From positions 1 through 61,357 of the forward strand of contig JAFROJ010000057.1 in assembly GCA_017429765.1 (NCBI GenBank): a stretch of DNA of 61,357 nucleotides, read 5' to 3'. The number at the start of each line of letters is the position of its first letter. Within the stretch, counting starts at the first letter, position 1. Below are positions 26,591 through 35,697 of this stretch, piece after piece. The position numbers were made by a program, and so were the translations under genes. This stretch comes from Bacteroidales bacterium. Its GTDB lineage: Bacteria; Bacteroidota; Bacteroidia; Bacteroidales; UBA932. The notes below the pieces were generated by a model that was given only the letters and a program-made list of their open reading frames with translations, had not been told where the DNA came from and searched no databases.

Positions 26591-27571
26591 ATGGACTTCC
26601 AGGGCAAAATCAAGGTAGGGATAGTCGGGGCCGCCGGTTACACCGCCGGCGAGCTCCTGAGGATCCTTGTCAACCATCCTCTCGTCGAGATTGTCTTCGC
26701 CCAGAGCGGGAGCCACGCCGGCGAGCCGGTCTGGTCCGCCCACGCCGACCTTCTCGGCGAGACGGACCTTCGCTTCGTCTCTTCGGTCCCTGTGGAAGGG
26801 GTCGATGTGCTGTTCCTCTGCTCCGGTCACGGCAAGGCGAAACCCTTCGTGGCCTCCCTCCCGGAAAGTTACAAGGGCGCCATCATCGACCTCGGGAACG
26901 ACTTCCGCATCGCCGCCGACGCCGGAGACTTCGTCTACGGCCTCCCAGAGGCCTTCCGGGACAAGATTGTGAAGTCAAGGCACATCGCCAACCCCGGCTG
27001 CTTCGCCACCTCCATCCAGCTCGCCCTGCTGCCCATGGCCGCCAAGGACCTGCTCCCCGAGATCCATGTGACCGGGATCACCGGCTCCACCGGAGCCGGC
27101 CAGGCACCCTCGGAGACCACCCACTTCAGCTGGCGCTCCGACAACCTCTCCGTCTATAAGGCTTTCACCCACCAGCATCTCTCGGAGATCCGCGAGACCC
27201 TCGTCTCGATGGCCCCGGGTTTCGGCGGCGAGATCAATTTCGTGCCGGTCAGGGGAGACTTCGCGAGAGGTATCCTGGCCTCCGTCTATCTCGACACCGA
27301 CCTGACCGAGGAAGAGGCCGTGGCGGTCTACAAAGAGTACTACAAGGACGAGCCCTTCGTCCATGTGATTGATTCCAATCCGGACATGAAGATGGTCGTC
27401 AACACGAACAAGTGCGTCCTCAATGTGCGGAAACACGGACGGAAACTCCACGTTATCAGCGTGATAGACAACCTTGTCAAGGGAGCTTCCGGCCAGGCTG
27501 TCCAGAACATGAACCTGGTCTTCGGAATCCCCGAGGACACAGGCCTCCACCTCAAAGCCACCAGATTCTAG
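26591..27571 (+). CDS. argC: N-acyl-gamma-glutamyl-phosphate reductase
   Basis: This 326-residue enzyme makes the N-acylated glutamate semialdehyde with NADPH. The nucleotide-binding motif GAAGYTAGELLRIL lies near residue 14. The catalytic Cys sits in NPGCFATSIQLALLPM near 136, and GSTGAGQAP follows. It abuts argG and is 6 bases before argD. The acyl group used (succinyl or acetyl) is not visible in the sequence and is inferred from ArgF'. Confidence 0.96.
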   Translation: MDFQGKIKVGIVGAAGYTAGELLRILVNHPLVEIVFAQSGSHAGEPVWSAHADLLGETDLRFVSSVPVEGVDVLFLCSGHGKAKPFVASLPESYKGAIIDLGNDFRIAADAGDFVYGLPEAFRDKIVKSRHIANPGCFATSIQLALLPMAAKDLLPEIHVTGITGSTGAGQAPSETTHFSWRSDNLSVYKAFTHQHLSEIRETLVSMAPGFGGEINFVPVRGDFARGILASVYLDTDLTEEEAVAVYKEYYKDEPFVHVIDSNPDMKMVVNTNKCVLNVRKHGRKLHVISVIDNLVKGASGQAVQNMNLVFGIPEDTGLHLKATRF

Positions 27572-27577
27572 TGAAGC

Positions 27578-28816
27578 ATGAAACTTTTTGATGTCTATAG
27601 TTTGTTTGACGTGACGCCGGTGAAGGCTCTCGGGACCAGGGTCTGGGACGACAAGGGGACCGAGTACCTCGACCTTTACGGCGGTCACGCCGTGATCTCT
27701 GTCGGCCATTGCCATCCTGAATATGTGAGGGCCGTCACGGATCAGCTCGGCAAGATCGGATTCTACTCCAACAGTGTCCACAATCCCCTCCAGGAGGAGC
27801 TGGCGGAGAAGATAGGGGAGTTGTCCGGTCTTCAGGATTATTCCCTGTTCCTTTGCAACTCGGGCGCCGAGGCCAACGAGAACGCGTTGAAACTCGCGTC
27901 CTTCCACACCGGGAAGAAGCGTGTCATCGCTTTCCGGGGAGCCTTCCATGGACGCACCTCCGGGGCTGTCGCCGTCACTGACAACCCCAGGATCCGGGCC
28001 CCGTTCAACACCGGTCATGAGGTCACTTTCGTCGGGATGAACGACATCCTGACGGTCAAGGAGGAACTCTCCAAAGGTGATGTCGCGGGGGTGATAATCG
28101 AGGGGATCCAGGGAGTCGGTGGGATAATCATTCCCGACGACGGTTTCATGAGGGATCTCAGTGCCGCCACGAAAGAGGCTGGAGTGCCACTCATACTCGA
28201 CGAGGTGCAAAGCGGTTTCGGCCGCTCCGGCAAATTCTTCGCCCACCAGTGGGCGGGTATAAAGCCGGACCTAATCACCATGGCTAAAGGCATGGCCGGC
28301 GGTTTCCCGATCGGCGGAGTGCTGATCTCCCCGGAGTTCGAGCCCGTCAAGGGAATGCTCGGGACCACTTTCGGCGGCAATCATCTCGCCATGGCAGCCG
28401 CTATCGCCGTGGCTGACATAATCAAGGAGGAGAACCTTGTCTCCAACGCCCTGGAGGTCGGTGAATATCTGAAAGCCCGCCTCCTCGCCTTGACCGATGG
28501 CGCTCCGGATGGCGAGACAACTGCCACCCTCGGCACGTTAAGAGGGGGGACCGCGAGCGAAGCGAGCGGTGGGGCCGAGCGTAGTGAGGCGGTCGAGCCG
28601 CCGGAGACGCCATCGGTCAAAGAAATCCGTGGTCGGGGTCTCATGCTTGGCGTCGAGTTCAACGGCCCCGTGGCGGAGATAAGGAAGAGACTCCTGTTCG
28701 AGAAACATGTTTTCACGGGTGTGTCCGGCAAGAACATGATCCGCCTGCTCGCCCCGCTCGTCCTCAGCAAGGACGATGTCGACATATTCATTAAAGCCTT
28801 GGAGGAAGTTTTATGA
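27578..28816 (+). CDS. argD: N-acylornithine aminotransferase with a 39-residue in-frame insertion
   Basis: This 412-residue PLP-dependent class-III aminotransferase makes N-acylornithine. The PLP lysine is K237 in ITMAKGMAGG; the NSGAEANENALKLA and ILDEVQSGFGRSGKF blocks are present. Residues 306-344 (Gly/Glu/Ala/Thr-rich) interrupt the conserved ..LLAL / PSVKEIRGRGLM.. junction. They are encoded by a palindromic element whose core recurs at 58212-58269. Without them the protein is 373 residues, the usual family length. The insert keeps the frame and lies outside the recognised catalytic motifs, so activity is probably kept. The stop overlaps argF' by 4 bases. Confidence 0.95.
   Translation: MKLFDVYSLFDVTPVKALGTRVWDDKGTEYLDLYGGHAVISVGHCHPEYVRAVTDQLGKIGFYSNSVHNPLQEELAEKIGELSGLQDYSLFLCNSGAEANENALKLASFHTGKKRVIAFRGAFHGRTSGAVAVTDNPRIRAPFNTGHEVTFVGMNDILTVKEELSKGDVAGVIIEGIQGVGGIIIPDDGFMRDLSAATKEAGVPLILDEVQSGFGRSGKFFAHQWAGIKPDLITMAKGMAGGFPIGGVLISPEFEPVKGMLGTTFGGNHLAMAAAIAVADIIKEENLVSNALEVGEYLKARLLALTDGAPDGETTATLGTLRGGTASEASGGAERSEAVEPPETPSVKEIRGRGLMLGVEFNGPVAEIRKRLLFEKHVFTGVSGKNMIRLLAPLVLSKDDVDIFIKALEEVL
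28490..28620 (+). repeat. Palindromic element copy A, inside argD
   Basis: A 13-bp perfect inverted repeat (TTGACCGATGGCG, 28490-28502, with 28608-28620), extended imperfectly inward to about 24 bp, encloses a 58-bp core (28520-28577). That core is 53/58 identical to one at 58212-58269, and its first 34 bases are identical. The core can form a hairpin between CCACCCTC and GAGGGGGG and a second one closed by ACCGC / GCGGT. The right arm encodes native-looking ArgD residues (PSVK), so the left arm looks like an inverted copy of the target. The net insertion of 117 bp is a multiple of three. Confidence 0.85.
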
Positions 28817-29778
28817 GATCGTTTTTCAATGTCAGTGACATAGGTGACCTGGGGAAGGCTCTCCGGGAGGCCAAGGAAGTGAAGGCCAATCCTTTCGGCT
28901 GGAAAGAGCTCGGGAAGGACAAGACCATCATCCTGATATTCTTCAACAACAGCCTGAGGACCCGCCTGAGCAGCCAGAAGGCCGCCCTGAACCTCGGGAT
29001 GAACCCGATCGTCCTGAATGTCAACGGCGACAGCTGGAAGCTTGAGACCGAACTTGGGGTCGTGATGGACGGGGACAAGAGCGAGCATCTGCGGGAGGCG
29101 ATCCCGGTGATCGGGAGCTACTGCGACCTGATCGGGGTGCGTTCCTTCGCCGGCCTGTCCGACAGGGAGTTTGACTATGCGGAATCCATTCTGAGTCAAT
29201 TCATTGAATATTCAGGGAAGCCGGTCATCAGCCTGGAGTCCGCCACAGTGCACCCCTGCCAGGCCTTCGCCGACCTGATCACGATCGAGGAATACAAGAC
29301 CAAGCCCCGCCCCAAGGTGGTCATGACCTGGGCCCCTCACCCGAGGGCCCTGCCTCAGGCTGTCCCCAACTCCTTCGCCGAGTGGATGAACGCCGCCGAC
29401 GTGGACTTCGTGATCACCCATCCCGAGGGCTACGAGCTGGATCCCCGTTTCGTCGGGGACGCCAAGGTCGAGTATGACCAGATGAAAGCCCTTGAGGGAG
29501 CGGACTTTGTCTATGCCAAGAACTGGAGCTGCCCGGGAGTCACGAACCCCGCGGACTACGGCAAGGTCATCTCCAAGGACATGGGCTGGATGGTGGACGC
29601 CGCCCACATGGCCGTCACCAACCACGCCAAGTTCATGCACTGCCTTCCCGTCAGAAGGAATATGATTGTCTCCGACGAGGTGATTGACTCGCCCGACAGC
29701 ATCGTCATCCCGGAGGCGGCCAACCGTGTGGTCTCGGCCCAGGTGGTAATGAAAAGAATGTTGGAGGACGCGCTATGA
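28813..29778 (+). CDS. argF': N-succinylornithine carbamoyltransferase (ArgF' type)
   Basis: This 321-residue transcarbamylase carbamoylates an N-acylated ornithine. The carbamoyl-phosphate motif appears as FFNNSLRTR (43-51) and the HCLPVRRNMIV block is near the C-terminus. The whole sequence resembles the Bacteroides fragilis succinylornithine enzyme, as recalled. Residue 90 in GDKSEHL is Ser. The B. fragilis enzyme has Pro here and the Xanthomonas acetylornithine enzyme has Glu, and published Glu-to-Ser exchange gave succinyl specificity. A succinyl substrate is therefore predicted. It overlaps both neighbours by 4 bases (ATGA). Confidence 0.9.
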   Translation: MRSFFNVSDIGDLGKALREAKEVKANPFGWKELGKDKTIILIFFNNSLRTRLSSQKAALNLGMNPIVLNVNGDSWKLETELGVVMDGDKSEHLREAIPVIGSYCDLIGVRSFAGLSDREFDYAESILSQFIEYSGKPVISLESATVHPCQAFADLITIEEYKTKPRPKVVMTWAPHPRALPQAVPNSFAEWMNAADVDFVITHPEGYELDPRFVGDAKVEYDQMKALEGADFVYAKNWSCPGVTNPADYGKVISKDMGWMVDAAHMAVTNHAKFMHCLPVRRNMIVSDEVIDSPDSIVIPEAANRVVSAQVVMKRMLEDAL

Positions 29779-30563
29779 TCAAAGAGAGTCTGAATATCAT
29801 CAAAGTCGGCGGTGCCGTCGTGGAGGACGAGAAGTCCCTATCGGGCCTGCTGATGTCTTTCTCCAGCCTTAAAGGGCTGAAAATCCTGGTCCATGGCGGC
29901 GGCAAGATAGCCACCGAGCTGGCTGGGAAACTGGGTGTCGAGACCCGGATGATAGACGGGCGCAGGATCACCAGCGCCGAGATGCTAAAGGTGGTGACCA
30001 TGGTCTATGGTGGCCTCGTCAACAAGAACATCGTGGCCCGTCTCCAGGCCCTCGGGGTCAACGCCATCGGTCTCACCGGGGCGGACATGAACATCATAAT
30101 GAGCGTCAAGCGACCTGTGGACCTGGTCAATTTCGGCTATGTCGGTGATGTCAAATACGTGAACACCAAAGCCTTGGTCTCCCTGCTCGAGGCCGGGACC
30201 ACGCCCGTGCTGGCCCCGCTCACCCACGACAAGGAAGGGACCATGCTCAACACCAACGCCGACACGATAGCATCCTCGGTGGCCAGGGCGCTCGCGGATA
30301 AATATTCGGTGACCCTGACATTCTGCTCCTCGATTCCGGGAGTGCTCCGTGACCTCTCCGACCCGTCGTCCTTGATCAAGACTGTCGTGAAGGCGGATTT
30401 CGACCCGATGGTCGCCGACGGCACCATCTCGGAGGGCATGATTCCCAAGCTTCAGAACGCTTTCGACGCCATCGGTGACGGAGTAGCCAAGGTGGTGATC
30501 ACCTCGCCCTCGGATTTGTCCGGAGGAACCACTATATTAGCGGATCCTGAGACAGACGACTGA
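29775..30563 (+). CDS. argB: N-acylglutamate kinase
   Basis: This 262-residue amino-acid kinase phosphorylates N-acylglutamate. IKVGGAVVED at residues 9-18 is the ATP-binding start. LVHGGGKIATELA near 38 and the LNTNADTIASSVARAL block near 157 bind the substrates. It overlaps argF' by 4 bases and precedes argE by 1 base. The acyl group is inferred as succinyl from the operon context. Confidence 0.95.
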   Translation: MIKESLNIIKVGGAVVEDEKSLSGLLMSFSSLKGLKILVHGGGKIATELAGKLGVETRMIDGRRITSAEMLKVVTMVYGGLVNKNIVARLQALGVNAIGLTGADMNIIMSVKRPVDLVNFGYVGDVKYVNTKALVSLLEAGTTPVLAPLTHDKEGTMLNTNADTIASSVARALADKYSVTLTFCSSIPGVLRDLSDPSSLIKTVVKADFDPMVADGTISEGMIPKLQNAFDAIGDGVAKVVITSPSDLSGGTTILADPETDD

Positions 30564-30564
30564 C

Positions 30565-31608
30565 ATGGACACTGTAGGGCTTTTAAAAGGACTGATAGCC
30601 ATTCCTTCCTTCAGCAGGGAGGAGGGAGAGGCTTGTGACTATCTTGAGAAGTGGCTCTCCGGCAATGGTTTCACCGGTGTCCGCCGGGTAGGGAACAACC
30701 TCTGGATGGAGTCAGAGGCGCCCTCAGGCAAGCCCACGGTCCTTCTGAACGCCCACATCGACACGGTGAGGCCGGCCGGGGGATATTCCCGGGACCCTTT
30801 CACCCCGTCGATTGAGGACGGGAGGCTCTACGGCCTCGGCAGCAACGACGACGGCGGCTCGCTTGTCGCTCTTCTGGAGGCGTACGCGGAACTCTCCTCG
30901 AGACCCCAGCCCTACCGTCTGGTCTTCTCCGCCACGGCGGAGGAGGAAGTCTGCGGCAAGGGCGGTTTCGACCTGCTTCTCCCCGAGATCGGCCCCGTCG
31001 AGTTCGGGGTGATCGGAGAGCCCACGGGAATGAATATGGCGGTCGCGGAGAGGGGCTTGATGGTCCTCGACTGCGTCGCCAAGGGAAGAAGCGGACACGC
31101 CGCCAGGGAAGAGGGGATCAACTCCATCTATCTGGCCATCAAGGACATAGACTGGTTCCGCTCGTTCCGTTTCCCAAAGGTCTCGGAATATCTCGGCCCG
31201 GTGAAGATGTCGGTGACGATGATAGCCGCCGGCACCCAGCACAATGTCGTTCCCGACAAATGCTCTTTCGTGGTGGACGTCCGGCCGAACGGGATGTATT
31301 CCAACTCCGAGTTGCTGGACTTGATCAAGGCCTCGGTGGATTGCGAGGTCAAGGAGCGCTCGACAAGGATAGGAAGTTCCAGCCTCCCGACTAGCCATCC
31401 GGCCGTGGTCAGGGGGCTATCCCTCGGCCTTCAGCCCTTCGGCTCCCCGACCACCAGCAACCAGGCCCTCTGCCCCTTCCCGACCATGAAGATAGGCCCC
31501 GGCGACTCCTCTCGCTCCCACGCCCCGGACGAGTACATCGGCCTTGAAGAGATATCCTCCGGAGCCGCGGCCTACGTCGCCCTCCTGGACGGCCTTATTT
31601 TGTTATGA
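30565..31608 (+). CDS. argE: M20-family deacylase (N-acylornithine/N-acylcitrulline deacylase)
   Basis: This 347-residue M20 metallopeptidase-fold protein binds zinc through AHIDTV near residue 63, the Asp in GLGSNDDGGS near 93, and the Glu pair in SATAEEEVCG near 123. With an ArgF' enzyme upstream, its likely substrate is N-succinylcitrulline, removing the acyl group before ArgG, as in the acetylcitrulline deacylases of Xanthomonas. That specificity is inference. It follows argB by 1 base; 53 bases with a stable hairpin separate it from argH. Confidence 0.88.
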   Translation: MDTVGLLKGLIAIPSFSREEGEACDYLEKWLSGNGFTGVRRVGNNLWMESEAPSGKPTVLLNAHIDTVRPAGGYSRDPFTPSIEDGRLYGLGSNDDGGSLVALLEAYAELSSRPQPYRLVFSATAEEEVCGKGGFDLLLPEIGPVEFGVIGEPTGMNMAVAERGLMVLDCVAKGRSGHAAREEGINSIYLAIKDIDWFRSFRFPKVSEYLGPVKMSVTMIAAGTQHNVVPDKCSFVVDVRPNGMYSNSELLDLIKASVDCEVKERSTRIGSSSLPTSHPAVVRGLSLGLQPFGSPTTSNQALCPFPTMKIGPGDSSRSHAPDEYIGLEEISSGAAAYVALLDGLILL

Positions 31609-31616
31609 TAACCTAA

Positions 31617-31643
31617 GCCCCCGAAGAGGAAGCCTTCGGGGGC
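31617..31643 (+). other. GC-rich hairpin in the argE-argH spacer
   Basis: A 10-bp perfect stem GCCCCCGAAG / CTTCGGGGGC (31617-31626, 31634-31643) has a 7-base loop. No T run follows on either strand (the + strand continues gagaaaacaaaaaag), so it is not a standard terminator. It could stabilise the upstream mRNA or cause partial polarity before argH. Confidence 0.7.
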
Positions 31644-31661
31644 GAGAAAACAAAAAAGACA

Positions 31662-33002
31662 ATGGCGAACAAACTATGGGATAAAGGTTACGACGAGGAC
31701 GCCCGCATCGACGCCTTCACCGTCGGCCACGACCGCGAGCTCGACCTCGAGCTGGCCCCGTATGACATTCTCGGCACCATCGCCCACATCACCATGCTTG
31801 AGACGGTAGGACTACTCCCGAAACCTGACCTCGAGGCCCTTCTCCCTGAGCTGAAGGCCTTATATTCAGAAGCTTCCGAAGGACGTTTCGAGATTGAGCC
31901 CGACGTCGAGGACGTCCACTCCCAAGTCGAGCTGAACCTCACGAGGAAGCTCGGCGACATCGGCAAGAAAGTCCACACCGGCCGCTCCCGCAACGACCAG
32001 GTCCTCGTGGATCTGAAGCTCTATTCCCGGGCGAGGATCGAGCGGACCGCCGGCAAGGTGGCGGCCCTCTTCAAGACCCTCCAGGAGGCCAGCGAGAAGT
32101 ACAAAGACGCCCTCATCCCAGGCTACACCCATCTCCAGGTCGCCATGCCCTCCTCCTTCGGCCTTTGGTTCGGAGCCTACGCCGAGAGCCTTTGCGACGA
32201 CATGACAGCCCTCAAGGCCGCGTGGGAGGTCGTGAACCGCAACCCCCTCGGCTCCGCCGCCGGATACGGTTCCTCCGCCCCCCTGGACAGGACCCTCACC
32301 ACCAGGCTCCTTGGCTTCGAGGATCTGGACTACAACTCTGTCTATGCCCAGATGACCCGCGGAAAGATGGAGAGGACAGTCGCTTTCGCCTATTCCGCCA
32401 TCGCCGAGACCGTCGGTCGCCTGGCCTTTGACGGCTGCCTGTACTCAAGCCAGAATTTCAGCTTCCTGCGGCTCCCCGACGCCCTCACCACCGGCTCCAG
32501 CATAATGCCGCACAAGAAGAACCCCGACGTGTTCGAGCTTGTCAGGGCCCGTTGCAACAAGATCCAGGGCGCGCCCAACACCATCCGCCTCATCTCGGGC
32601 AACCTTCCTTCCGGCTATTTCCGCGACATGCAGATCCTCAAGGAGGTCTATTTCCCGATATTCGACGAGCTGGACGACTGCCTGGACATCGTGGATCACG
32701 CCATCCGCGGCATAGAGGTCAAGAAAGACGTGATGTCAGACCCGAAGTACAAGCTGGCGTTCAGCGTGGAGAAAGTCAACGACCTTGTCAAGGAGGGGGT
32801 ACCTTTCAGGGACGCCTACAAGCGGGTCGCCGCCTCCATCGCCGACGGCACTTTCGACCATGACGGGACTCTCCACCACACCCACGAGGGCTCGATCGGG
32901 AACCTCTGCAACGACCGGATAGCCTCCAGGATGGAGCGAGTCGTCGCGGGCTTCGGATTCCCGGAGGTCAACAAGGCCATCGCCTCTCTCGTCTCTTCCT
33001 GA
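31662..33002 (+). CDS. argH: Argininosuccinate lyase
   Basis: This 446-residue fumarase-superfamily enzyme releases arginine and fumarate. The signature GSSIMPHKKNPD near residue 280 contains the catalytic Ser loop, and the N-terminal DVHSQVELNLTRKLG and TGRSRNDQVLVDLKLY blocks match. It is the last gene of the arginine operon and may also be read from a promoter after argE, though none was found. typA follows 58 bases later with its own -7 box. Confidence 0.97.
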   Translation: MANKLWDKGYDEDARIDAFTVGHDRELDLELAPYDILGTIAHITMLETVGLLPKPDLEALLPELKALYSEASEGRFEIEPDVEDVHSQVELNLTRKLGDIGKKVHTGRSRNDQVLVDLKLYSRARIERTAGKVAALFKTLQEASEKYKDALIPGYTHLQVAMPSSFGLWFGAYAESLCDDMTALKAAWEVVNRNPLGSAAGYGSSAPLDRTLTTRLLGFEDLDYNSVYAQMTRGKMERTVAFAYSAIAETVGRLAFDGCLYSSQNFSFLRLPDALTTGSSIMPHKKNPDVFELVRARCNKIQGAPNTIRLISGNLPSGYFRDMQILKEVYFPIFDELDDCLDIVDHAIRGIEVKKDVMSDPKYKLAFSVEKVNDLVKEGVPFRDAYKRVAASIADGTFDHDGTLHHTHEGSIGNLCNDRIASRMERVVAGFGFPEVNKAIASLVSS

Positions 33003-33033
33003 AGATTCATTTTCACTTTCCATCCAATTTCCG

Positions 33034-33041
33034 TAAATTCG
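33034..33041 (+). promoter_or_regulatory. Variant -7 box of typA (TAAATTCG)
   Basis: TAAATTCG lies 19 bases before the ATG at 33061 and is one of several TTCG-type boxes in the window. Confidence 0.5.
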
Positions 33042-33060
33042 CGGGATTTTTCAAGTGGAT

Positions 33061-34872
33061 ATGCAGGAAATCAGGAATATAGCGCTCATCGCGCACGTCG
33101 ATCACGGTAAGACTACCCTCGTGGACAGGATGATCTACCAGGCCAACCTGGTGCGTCAGCCCGAGAACCTCGGTCAGCTTATCCTCGACAACAACGACAT
33201 CGAGAGGGAGAGAGGCATCACCATCCTCGCCAAGAACGTCTCGGTGACTTATAAAGGAGTAAAGATCAACATAATAGACACTCCCGGGCATAGCGATTTC
33301 GGCGGAGAGGTCGAAAGGGTTTTGAATATGGCGGACGGTGTTCTCCTTCTGGTGGACGCCTTCGAGGGCTGCATGCCCCAGACCCGTTTCGTCCTTCACA
33401 AGGCCCTCCAGCTCGGCAAGAAGCCCATCGTCGTGATTAACAAGGTCGATAAGCCTAACTGCCGCCCCGACGAGGTTCAGGAGGAGGTCTTCGACCTGAT
33501 GTGCGCCCTTGACGCCACCGACGACCAGCTCGATTTCAAGACCATCTTCGGAAGCGCTAAGCAGGGTTGGATGTCAGAGGACTGGAAAGCCCCATCTTCC
33601 GACATCACCCCGCTCCTTGACGCCATCCTGGAGGTGGTTCCCGCCCCCAAGATGGTCGAGGGCACAGTCCAGATGCAGGTCACATCCCTTGAATATTCCC
33701 CCTATGTGGGCCGGATCGCTGTCGGGAAGGTCACCAGGGGAACCATCCGCACAGGCTCTCAGGTCAGTCTCTGCAAGAGGTACGATATCATCGAGAAACA
33801 CAAGGTCAAGCAGCTGATGGTTTTCGACGGCCTGGGGAAGACCACCGTCGAGGAGGTCCGTTGCGGCGACATCTGCGCTGTCGTGGGAATAGACGGTTTC
33901 GAGATCGGCGACACCATAGCCGACTTCGAGAACCCCGAGGCCCTGCCTCCGATCTCTATCGACGAGCCGACCATGAGCATGCTCTTCACGATCAACAATT
34001 CCCCCTTCTTCGGGAAAGACGGGAAGTTCGTGACTTCCAGGCACATAAAGGAGCGTCTTGACAGGGAATTGGAGAAGAATCTGGCCTTGAAGGTCAAACC
34101 CGGCCTGAACGCTGACTCCTTCATTGTCTATGGCCGCGGCGTCCTCCACCTTTCGGTGCTGATCGAGGAGATGCGCCGGGAGGGCTTCGAGCTTCAGGTC
34201 GGCCAGCCCAAGGTCTTGGACAAGACCATCAACGGGCAGCGCTGCGAGCCCATCGAGGATCTCTCGATCGAGGTGCCGGAGAACTTCGTGGGGACCGCCA
34301 TTGAGCTCGCCACCCGCCGCAAGGGAGCCTTGCTCCACATGGAGCCCCGCGGCGACCGCACCCTGCTTCAGTTCGATATCCCCACGAGGGGACTGATGGG
34401 ATTGCGCAGCAATCTCCTGACAGCCACCCAGGGAGAGGCCATCATGGCGCACAGGTACAAGGAGTACCAGCCTTTCAAGGGAGAGATAGACAACCGGACG
34501 AACGGGTCCCTCGTCTCCCTTGAGACCGGCGACGCGATAGCGTACTCGATGAACAAGCTTCTGGACAGGGGCAAGTTCTTCGTGGAGCCTGGCGAGGAGA
34601 TTTACTGCGGAGAGGTTGTCGGGGAACACACCCGCGAGCGTGACCTCAACATCAACATCTGCAAGACCAAGAAGTTGACCAACGTGCGCGCGGCCGGCTC
34701 CGACGAGAAGATCATTCTTCCCCCGGCGATCAGGATGTCCCTCGAGGAGATGCTCGAGTACATCCGCGAGGACGAGCTGGTCGAGGTGACCCCTCACCAC
34801 ATGAGGATCCGCAAGATTCTTCTCGACCCGATGGATCGCAAGCGCGCGGGCACCGGAGGTGACGAAGAATAG
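33061..34872 (+). CDS. typA: Translational GTPase TypA/BipA
   Basis: This 603-residue ribosome-binding GTPase acts in 50S assembly and stress adaptation. The G1 motif AHVDHGKTT, switch RERGITI, G3 DTPGHSDF and G4 NKVDKPNC are visible in the first 140 residues. EF-G-like domains follow, then the BipA C-terminal domain ([20 protein letters not shown]). The ATG at 33061 is preferred over a GTG at 33055 because the family starts with a sequence like [16 protein letters not shown]. Confidence 0.97.
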   Translation: MQEIRNIALIAHVDHGKTTLVDRMIYQANLVRQPENLGQLILDNNDIERERGITILAKNVSVTYKGVKINIIDTPGHSDFGGEVERVLNMADGVLLLVDAFEGCMPQTRFVLHKALQLGKKPIVVINKVDKPNCRPDEVQEEVFDLMCALDATDDQLDFKTIFGSAKQGWMSEDWKAPSSDITPLLDAILEVVPAPKMVEGTVQMQVTSLEYSPYVGRIAVGKVTRGTIRTGSQVSLCKRYDIIEKHKVKQLMVFDGLGKTTVEEVRCGDICAVVGIDGFEIGDTIADFENPEALPPISIDEPTMSMLFTINNSPFFGKDGKFVTSRHIKERLDRELEKNLALKVKPGLNADSFIVYGRGVLHLSVLIEEMRREGFELQVGQPKVLDKTINGQRCEPIEDLSIEVPENFVGTAIELATRRKGALLHMEPRGDRTLLQFDIPTRGLMGLRSNLLTATQGEAIMAHRYKEYQPFKGEIDNRTNGSLVSLETGDAIAYSMNKLLDRGKFFVEPGEEIYCGEVVGEHTRERDLNINICKTKKLTNVRAAGSDEKIILPPAIRMSLEEMLEYIREDELVEVTPHHMRIRKILLDPMDRKRAGTGGDEE

Positions 34873-34915
34873 TCAAACTCTTGCCGAAAATTTTTTTATT
34901 CAGGATTTTTATTTA

Positions 34916-34923
34916 TACCTTTG
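34916..34923 (+). promoter_or_regulatory. -7 box of the DUF177-rpmF-tRNA-Arg operon
   Basis: TACCTTTG fits the consensus and lies 26 bases before the ATG at 34950. Confidence 0.6.
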
Positions 34924-34949
34924 CATCCCTTAATCTGTTTGGCGAAGCG

Positions 34950-35477
34950 ATGAAAGCCGATTTTATAGTTCCACTGAACGGGTTGTCCCAAGGGCGGACG
35001 GAGTTCCGCCGGAGGGTCGGGAAAGAGTTCTTTGAGAGTTTTGAGAATTCAGATATCCTTGACGCGGGTCTGGACGTTGATGTGGTTGTGGAGAAGTCCG
35101 GCCGTTTCATCGGGGTGGACTGCGGGATCAAAGGGACGGTCACGGTGACCTGTGACAGATGCCTTGAGGATCTGGAACTGCCTGTGGACACCGGTTTCGC
35201 CCTGAGTGTGAGATTCGGCCAGCCCGGTTCCGGGGAGGAGACGGAAGGGGAGCGCGAGGTTGTGGTTCTCCCGTTAGGCGAATCCGACCTTGACCTCTCC
35301 CAGACAGTCTACGACTACATCTGCCTGTCGCTGCCTGTGCAGAGGGTTCATGACGAGGGCGGCTGCGATCCTCGGACGATAGGGTATTTGAGTTCTGAAG
35401 ACGATCAGAAGAATGATCGGAAGGATTCATCGACCCCGTTCGCGGGACTCGGCGACCTTCTTGGAAAACTGAAATAA
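34950..35477 (+). CDS. YceD/DUF177-family protein
   Basis: This 175-residue protein belongs to the YceD (DUF177) family, linked to 23S rRNA accumulation and almost always encoded next to rpmF. The family's Cys motif TCDRCLEDL lies near residue 70, with a second C-containing GGCDPR near 135. The ATG at 34950 is preferred over upstream in-frame codons (from 34881) that run through the -7 box. It precedes rpmF by 17 bases. Confidence 0.88.
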   Translation: MKADFIVPLNGLSQGRTEFRRRVGKEFFESFENSDILDAGLDVDVVVEKSGRFIGVDCGIKGTVTVTCDRCLEDLELPVDTGFALSVRFGQPGSGEETEGEREVVVLPLGESDLDLSQTVYDYICLSLPVQRVHDEGGCDPRTIGYLSSEDDQKNDRKDSSTPFAGLGDLLGKLK

Positions 35478-35494
35478 ATTAAAGAATATAAATT

Positions 35495-35677
35495 ATGGCA
35501 CATCCGAAACACAAAGTCTCCAAGCAGAGGAGAGACAAGAGAAGGACTCACGATTTCGCGAAGGTCCCAACCCTGTCGACTTGCCCCAACTGCGGAGCGA
35601 CCGTGATGTATCATCACGTCTGCCCTGAGTGCGGCTACTACAGAGGTCGTCAGATCGTCGAGAAGAGCGTCGAGTAG
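35495..35677 (+). CDS. rpmF: 50S ribosomal protein L32
   Basis: This 60-residue zinc-ribbon ribosomal protein has the family start MAHPKHKVSKQRRDKRR and a four-Cys zinc site, CPNC and CPEC, near residues 30-46. It lies between DUF177 and tRNA-Arg(CCU). The plsX and fabH genes that often follow rpmF are absent here. Confidence 0.98.
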   Translation: MAHPKHKVSKQRRDKRRTHDFAKVPTLSTCPNCGATVMYHHVCPECGYYRGRQIVEKSVE

Positions 35678-35697
35678 TTCTTCCAAGAGATTTAGCC

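Noticed and set aside
28490-28620. Sequencing error or frameshift in argD
   Set aside because: The insert is exactly 39 codons, keeps the frame, leaves all catalytic motifs in place, and its core recurs as a structured element elsewhere.
31617-31643. Terminator between argE and argH
   Set aside because: No T run follows the hairpin on either strand, and argH completes the operon on the same strand.
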